A program made the position numbers and the translations under genes. Below, in pieces: positions 7,302 to 9,910 of a stretch of 9,910 nt of DNA (position 1 is the first letter of the stretch; each line of letters opens with the position of its first letter). This DNA comes from Candidatus Coatesiibacteriota bacterium (GTDB lineage Bacteria; Oederibacteriota; CAKKQC01). The notes below the pieces were generated by a model. That model was not told the DNA's origin. It saw only the letters and a program-made list of their open reading frames with translations, and searched no databases. Location of the stretch: NCBI GenBank assembly GCA_023265785.1, contig JAHFSL010000054.1:1-9910 (forward strand). Direction: 5' to 3'.

Positions 7302-8623
7302 GGCGCGCGATTCGCCACACGGAACCCGATCTGTTTGCGTCCGAGCCCGAACTCGAGCTGAAGGATGCCAAGCCGGTCTATGCGGTTTCAGACCTCACCG
7401 CCGAGATCAAGGCCCTCCTGGAAACCGCGCATCCGGGGGTGTACGTCCGGGGCGAAATATCCGGGTTCCGGCTCATCGGCGGGAGCGGGCACATGTATTT
7501 CGACCTCAAGGATGACAAGGATTTCATCAACGCCGCGTTCTTCCGGGGGTCCAACCGCAAGATCGGGTTCGACCTGGAGGATGGCATGGAGGTCATTGCC
7601 TACGGGCGGGTGTCCATGTTCCGGAGCCGGTGCCAGATCATTGTCGAGTCGCTGGAGCCGGCGGGCGCGGGCGCGCTCCAGCAGAGGATTGAGCAGTTGA
7701 AGAAGAAACTTGCCGCCGAGGGCCTCTTCGACGAGGCCCGCAAGCGGGAGATTCCCGCGTTCCCCCACCGGATCGCGCTGGTGACCTCCGCGGAAGGCGC
7801 GGCGGTTCGCGATTTCCTCAAGGTGACCCGCCGCCGGTTTCCCGGCCAGTCCATCGTCCTGTTTCCGGTGCTGGTCCAGGGGGAGGGCGCACCCGCCCAG
7901 ATCGTGGAGGCCATCCGGGATGCCAACGCCCTGGGCGGGTTCGATGTCCTCGTCACCTGCCGGGGGGGCGGGTCGCTCGAGGACCTGATGGCGTTCAACG
8001 ACGAGGGTGTGGCCCGCGCCATCGCAGCCTCGGCAATTCCCGTGGTCAACGGGGTGGGGCACGAGCCGGACACCACGATCGCGGACTATGTGGCGGACCG
8101 GCGGGCTGCCACGCCTTCGCAAGCCGCCGAATTCGTGACGCCCGACCGGGCCGACCTGCTCCGCGAGTTCCGTGACGCCCGCGGCCGGATGGAGCGGGGC
8201 CTGCGCGGCGTCGTGGAGGAGATGGCGCAGGCCGTGGACGAGGCCCGCGAGGGGCTGGCCGACGCGACGCGCGATCTCCTGCGGGGGCTCGCCGACACCC
8301 TGCGGGATTTCTCGACCCGGGTGCGCGCCGCCTCACCGGTCCAGGTCCTGGCCCGCCAGCGACAATTACTTGACCAGCTGGCCGCACGGCTGGGGACCGG
8401 TGCCACCCGCCGCGTGGCGGAGGCCCGCCACCGGTTTGCCGCGCTGGGCGGCCGGCTGGATGCGCTGTCGCCGCTTGCCGTGCTGAACCGCGGCTACGCC
8501 ATCGCCTTTGCCCTGCCCGAGGGCGCCGTGCTCAAGGATGCCGGCCAGACCGCGCCGGGCCGTCGGATCCAGGTCCGGCTGGCCAGGGGCTCCGTGGATG
8601 CCGCGGTGGAGCGCGCCGGATGA
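7295..8623 (+). CDS. xseA: Exodeoxyribonuclease VII large subunit
   Basis: The 442-residue product is close to the usual length of XseA. With XseB it forms exonuclease VII, which degrades single-stranded DNA from both ends to oligonucleotides in repair and recombination, in the cytoplasm. Residues about 27-125 form the OB fold that binds single-stranded DNA (AVSDLTAEIKALLE, VYVRGEISGFR, GHMYFDLKD, VIAYGRVSMF). The catalytic domain shows TSAEGAAVRDFL, CRGGGSLEDLMAFND and the signature IPVVNGVGHEPDTTIADYVADRRAATPSQAAE (landmarks GHEPD and TIADYVAD). A long charged coiled coil follows, as in the family, and the C-terminal motif LAVLNRGYAIAF. The frame is open far upstream into the GH44 gene, but the homology begins at about 7370; GTG7295 is chosen because the -10 box sits six bases before it. 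The short stretch KRRAIRHTEPDLFASEPELEL before the OB fold is basic, then acidic, and not part of the conserved domain. Confidence 0.95.
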   Translation: MKRRAIRHTEPDLFASEPELELKDAKPVYAVSDLTAEIKALLETAHPGVYVRGEISGFRLIGGSGHMYFDLKDDKDFINAAFFRGSNRKIGFDLEDGMEVIAYGRVSMFRSRCQIIVESLEPAGAGALQQRIEQLKKKLAAEGLFDEARKREIPAFPHRIALVTSAEGAAVRDFLKVTRRRFPGQSIVLFPVLVQGEGAPAQIVEAIRDANALGGFDVLVTCRGGGSLEDLMAFNDEGVARAIAASAIPVVNGVGHEPDTTIADYVADRRAATPSQAAEFVTPDRADLLREFRDARGRMERGLRGVVEEMAQAVDEAREGLADATRDLLRGLADTLRDFSTRVRAASPVQVLARQRQLLDQLAARLGTGATRRVAEARHRFAALGGRLDALSPLAVLNRGYAIAFALPEGAVLKDAGQTAPGRRIQVRLARGSVDAAVERAG

Positions 8624-8880
8624 AAGAGAAGGAGCCCGAGGTCAAGTTTGAGAAGTCGCTGGCCGAATTGCGAACCATCGTGGACCGGCTGGAGAAGGGC
8701 GAACTGGAACTCGACGAATCCCTGAAACTGTTTGAGCGCGGCGTGGGGCTTATCGCATCCTGCTCGACCCGGTTGGAGGACGCCCAGCGCCGTGTCGAGG
8801 TGGCGCTCAAGCAGAAAGACGGGAAGCGAGCGCTGAAGCCGTTTGAGGAGGAGCCCGGGGAGCCGGAGGGGGAGGCATGA
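8620..8880 (+). CDS. xseB: Exodeoxyribonuclease VII small subunit
   Basis: The 86-residue product is the usual size of XseB. It carries the whole family pattern: FEKSLAELRTIVDRLEKGEL, then LDESLKLFERGVGLIASC and a second helix LEDAQRRVEVAL. The helical hairpin in relatives binds along the coiled coil of XseA, several copies per large subunit. The last twelve or so residues (FEEEPGEPEGEA) are an acidic tail outside the conserved part. ATG8620 shares ATGA with the xseA stop, so synthesis of the two subunits is coupled. GTGGAG about nine bases upstream is a usable ribosome site. Confidence 0.95.
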   Translation: MKEKEPEVKFEKSLAELRTIVDRLEKGELELDESLKLFERGVGLIASCSTRLEDAQRRVEVALKQKDGKRALKPFEEEPGEPEGEA

Positions 8881-9770
8881 CCGCCCTGTCGTCCTATCTG
8901 GAAGAGAAACGCCTTGCCGTGGAAGCGGCCCTCCGGTCGGCCCTGCCGCCGGCGGAAGGCCCGGCGGCGCGCCTCCACGAGGCCATGACCTACTCGCTCA
9001 TGGCGGGTGGCAAGCGGATCCGGCCGATCCTGGCGATCGCCGCCGCGGAGTCGTGTGGCGCGGACGCGGCGCGGGTCATGCCGGCGGCCTGTGCCCTTGA
9101 ATTCATCCACACCTATTCGCTGGTCCACGACGACCTGCCGTGCATGGATAACGATGACCTGCGCCGTGGCCGGCCGACGAACCACAAGGTCTACGGTGAG
9201 ACGATGGCCCTGCTGGCGGGTGACGGGCTCCTCACACACGCGTTCCGGTTGATTGCGGATAACGGGCACGTGCCCGGGGTGCCCGCCGGGGCGGTGGCCG
9301 AGGTGCTGGCCGTGGTGGCGGACGCGGCCGGGCCCACCGGGATGGTGGGCGGGCAGGCCGCCGATTGGCTGGCCGAGGGACGCGAAACGGGTGAGGCGGA
9401 GGTCGTCTACATTCACACGCACAAGACCGGCGCCATGATCCGCGCTTCGGTCCTGGTCGGGGCGATCCTGGCGGGGGCCCCGGAATCACGCCGGGCTGCG
9501 TTGGCGTCCTACGGCGAGAAGCTGGGCCTCCTCTTCCAAATTGTTGACGATTGCCTGAATGTTGAAGGCGATGCCGCCCGGTTGGGCAAGGCCACCGGGT
9601 CGGATGCCGCCCACAAGAAGGCGACCTTCCCCGCGGTGGCGGGACTGCCGGCAGCCAAGGCCCGGGCCGACGCCCTCGTGGCCGAGGCGCGGGGCGCGCT
9701 GGGGACCCTGAACGGGCATGGCGGGATGCTCGCTGACCTGGCCGAATTCGTTCGCCGGCGGGAGTCCTGA
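8877..9770 (+). CDS. ispA: Polyprenyl (farnesyl/geranylgeranyl) diphosphate synthase
   Basis: This 297-residue trans-prenyltransferase condenses isopentenyl diphosphate with allylic diphosphates to make C15 or C20 chains for quinones, cell-wall carrier lipid or carotenoids. MAGGKRIRP (42-50) binds the diphosphate. The first aspartate-rich motif is DDLPCMD (85-91), with the two-residue insertion of bacterial enzymes. GQAADW and HTHKTGAMI follow. The second motif is DDCLN (224-228), where the classic form is DDxxD; the last Asp is Asn. The tail GSDAAHKKATFP is standard. ATG8877 shares ATGA with xseB, and GGAGG at 8865-8869 lies seven bases ahead. Chain length cannot be settled by eye. The gene sits just before dxs, linking the first and a late step of isoprenoid synthesis in one transcript. 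Confidence 0.93.
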   Translation: MTALSSYLEEKRLAVEAALRSALPPAEGPAARLHEAMTYSLMAGGKRIRPILAIAAAESCGADAARVMPAACALEFIHTYSLVHDDLPCMDNDDLRRGRPTNHKVYGETMALLAGDGLLTHAFRLIADNGHVPGVPAGAVAEVLAVVADAAGPTGMVGGQAADWLAEGRETGEAEVVYIHTHKTGAMIRASVLVGAILAGAPESRRAALASYGEKLGLLFQIVDDCLNVEGDAARLGKATGSDAAHKKATFPAVAGLPAAKARADALVAEARGALGTLNGHGGMLADLAEFVRRRES

Positions 9771-9910
9771 TGGGCGTCCTCGGGCGCGTCAACCAGCCGG
9801 CGGACCTCCTGCGCCTCTCCCCGGCGGAGCTGGAGACGCTGGCCGGCGAGATCCGGGAGACGATCTGGCGGACCGTGGCGGCCAACCAGGGGCACCTGTC
9901 GTCCAACCTT
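9770..9910 (+). CDS. dxs: 1-deoxy-D-xylulose-5-phosphate synthase, N-terminal fragment cut by the window end
   Basis: Only the first 47 codons are inside the window. They read like the start of Dxs: RVNQPADLLRLSPAELETLA, then EIRETIWRTVAANQGHLSSNL (landmarks RVN.PADL and GHL.SNL). The enzyme joins pyruvate and glyceraldehyde 3-phosphate using thiamine diphosphate, the first step of the MEP pathway. The His in GHLSSNL matches the conserved active-site His of the family; the thiamine-binding core lies beyond the window. ATG9770 overlaps the ispA stop by one base (TGATG), with GGGAG at 9760-9764 as ribosome site. The order ispA-dxs is common in bacteria and supports the call. Confidence 0.92.
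   Translation, partial: MGVLGRVNQPADLLRLSPAELETLAGEIRETIWRTVAANQGHLSSNL

Overview
The window is GC-rich bacterial DNA (roughly 65-70 % G+C by eye). Codons strongly favour G or C in the third position, and intergenic space is small. Dxs and a bacterial-type IspA point to the MEP isoprenoid route, so this is a bacterium. HEAT-repeat proteins, GH44 enzymes and methylmalonate-semialdehyde-type dehydrogenases together are common in free-living GC-rich soil or water lineages. Nothing here fixes the phylum. All supported genes lie on the + strand.

Region 1 (1-1053) holds the 3' part of a HEAT-repeat gene, cut by the window edge. A 132-bp spacer follows. It contains a short stretch folding like the variable arm, T-arm and 3' acceptor strand of a class II tRNA, with no 5' half. 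After it come a sigma70-like promoter and two overlapping perfect inverted repeats.

Region 2 (1054-1654) is a type II toxin-antitoxin pair: a Phd/YefM-family antitoxin overlapping a MazF/PemK-family toxin. A possible tRNA scar beside it would fit arrival on a mobile island, but no integrase is present in the window.

Region 3 (1650-7276) starts with a perfect TATAAT embedded in the toxin stop codon, six bases before an ATG. That ATG opens a 48-codon reading frame ending in TAG directly against the ATG of a CoA-acylating aldehyde dehydrogenase. Next come a zinc alcohol dehydrogenase, a second (hydrolytic-type) aldehyde dehydrogenase and an exported family 44 glycoside hydrolase. Each overlaps its predecessor by 1 or 4 nt. 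The unit may link polysaccharide cleavage outside the cytoplasm with oxidation of an alcohol to an aldehyde and then to an acid or acyl-CoA inside. The substrate is unknown, and this arrangement is the least conventional part of the window. A GC-only hairpin closes the unit.

Region 4 (7283-9910) is a tightly packed housekeeping operon, xseA-xseB-ispA-dxs: both subunits of exonuclease VII, a polyprenyl diphosphate synthase, and the start of 1-deoxyxylulose-5-phosphate synthase, cut by the window edge. xseA seems to be leaderless: a TACGAT box ends six bases before its GTG and there is no Shine-Dalgarno sequence.
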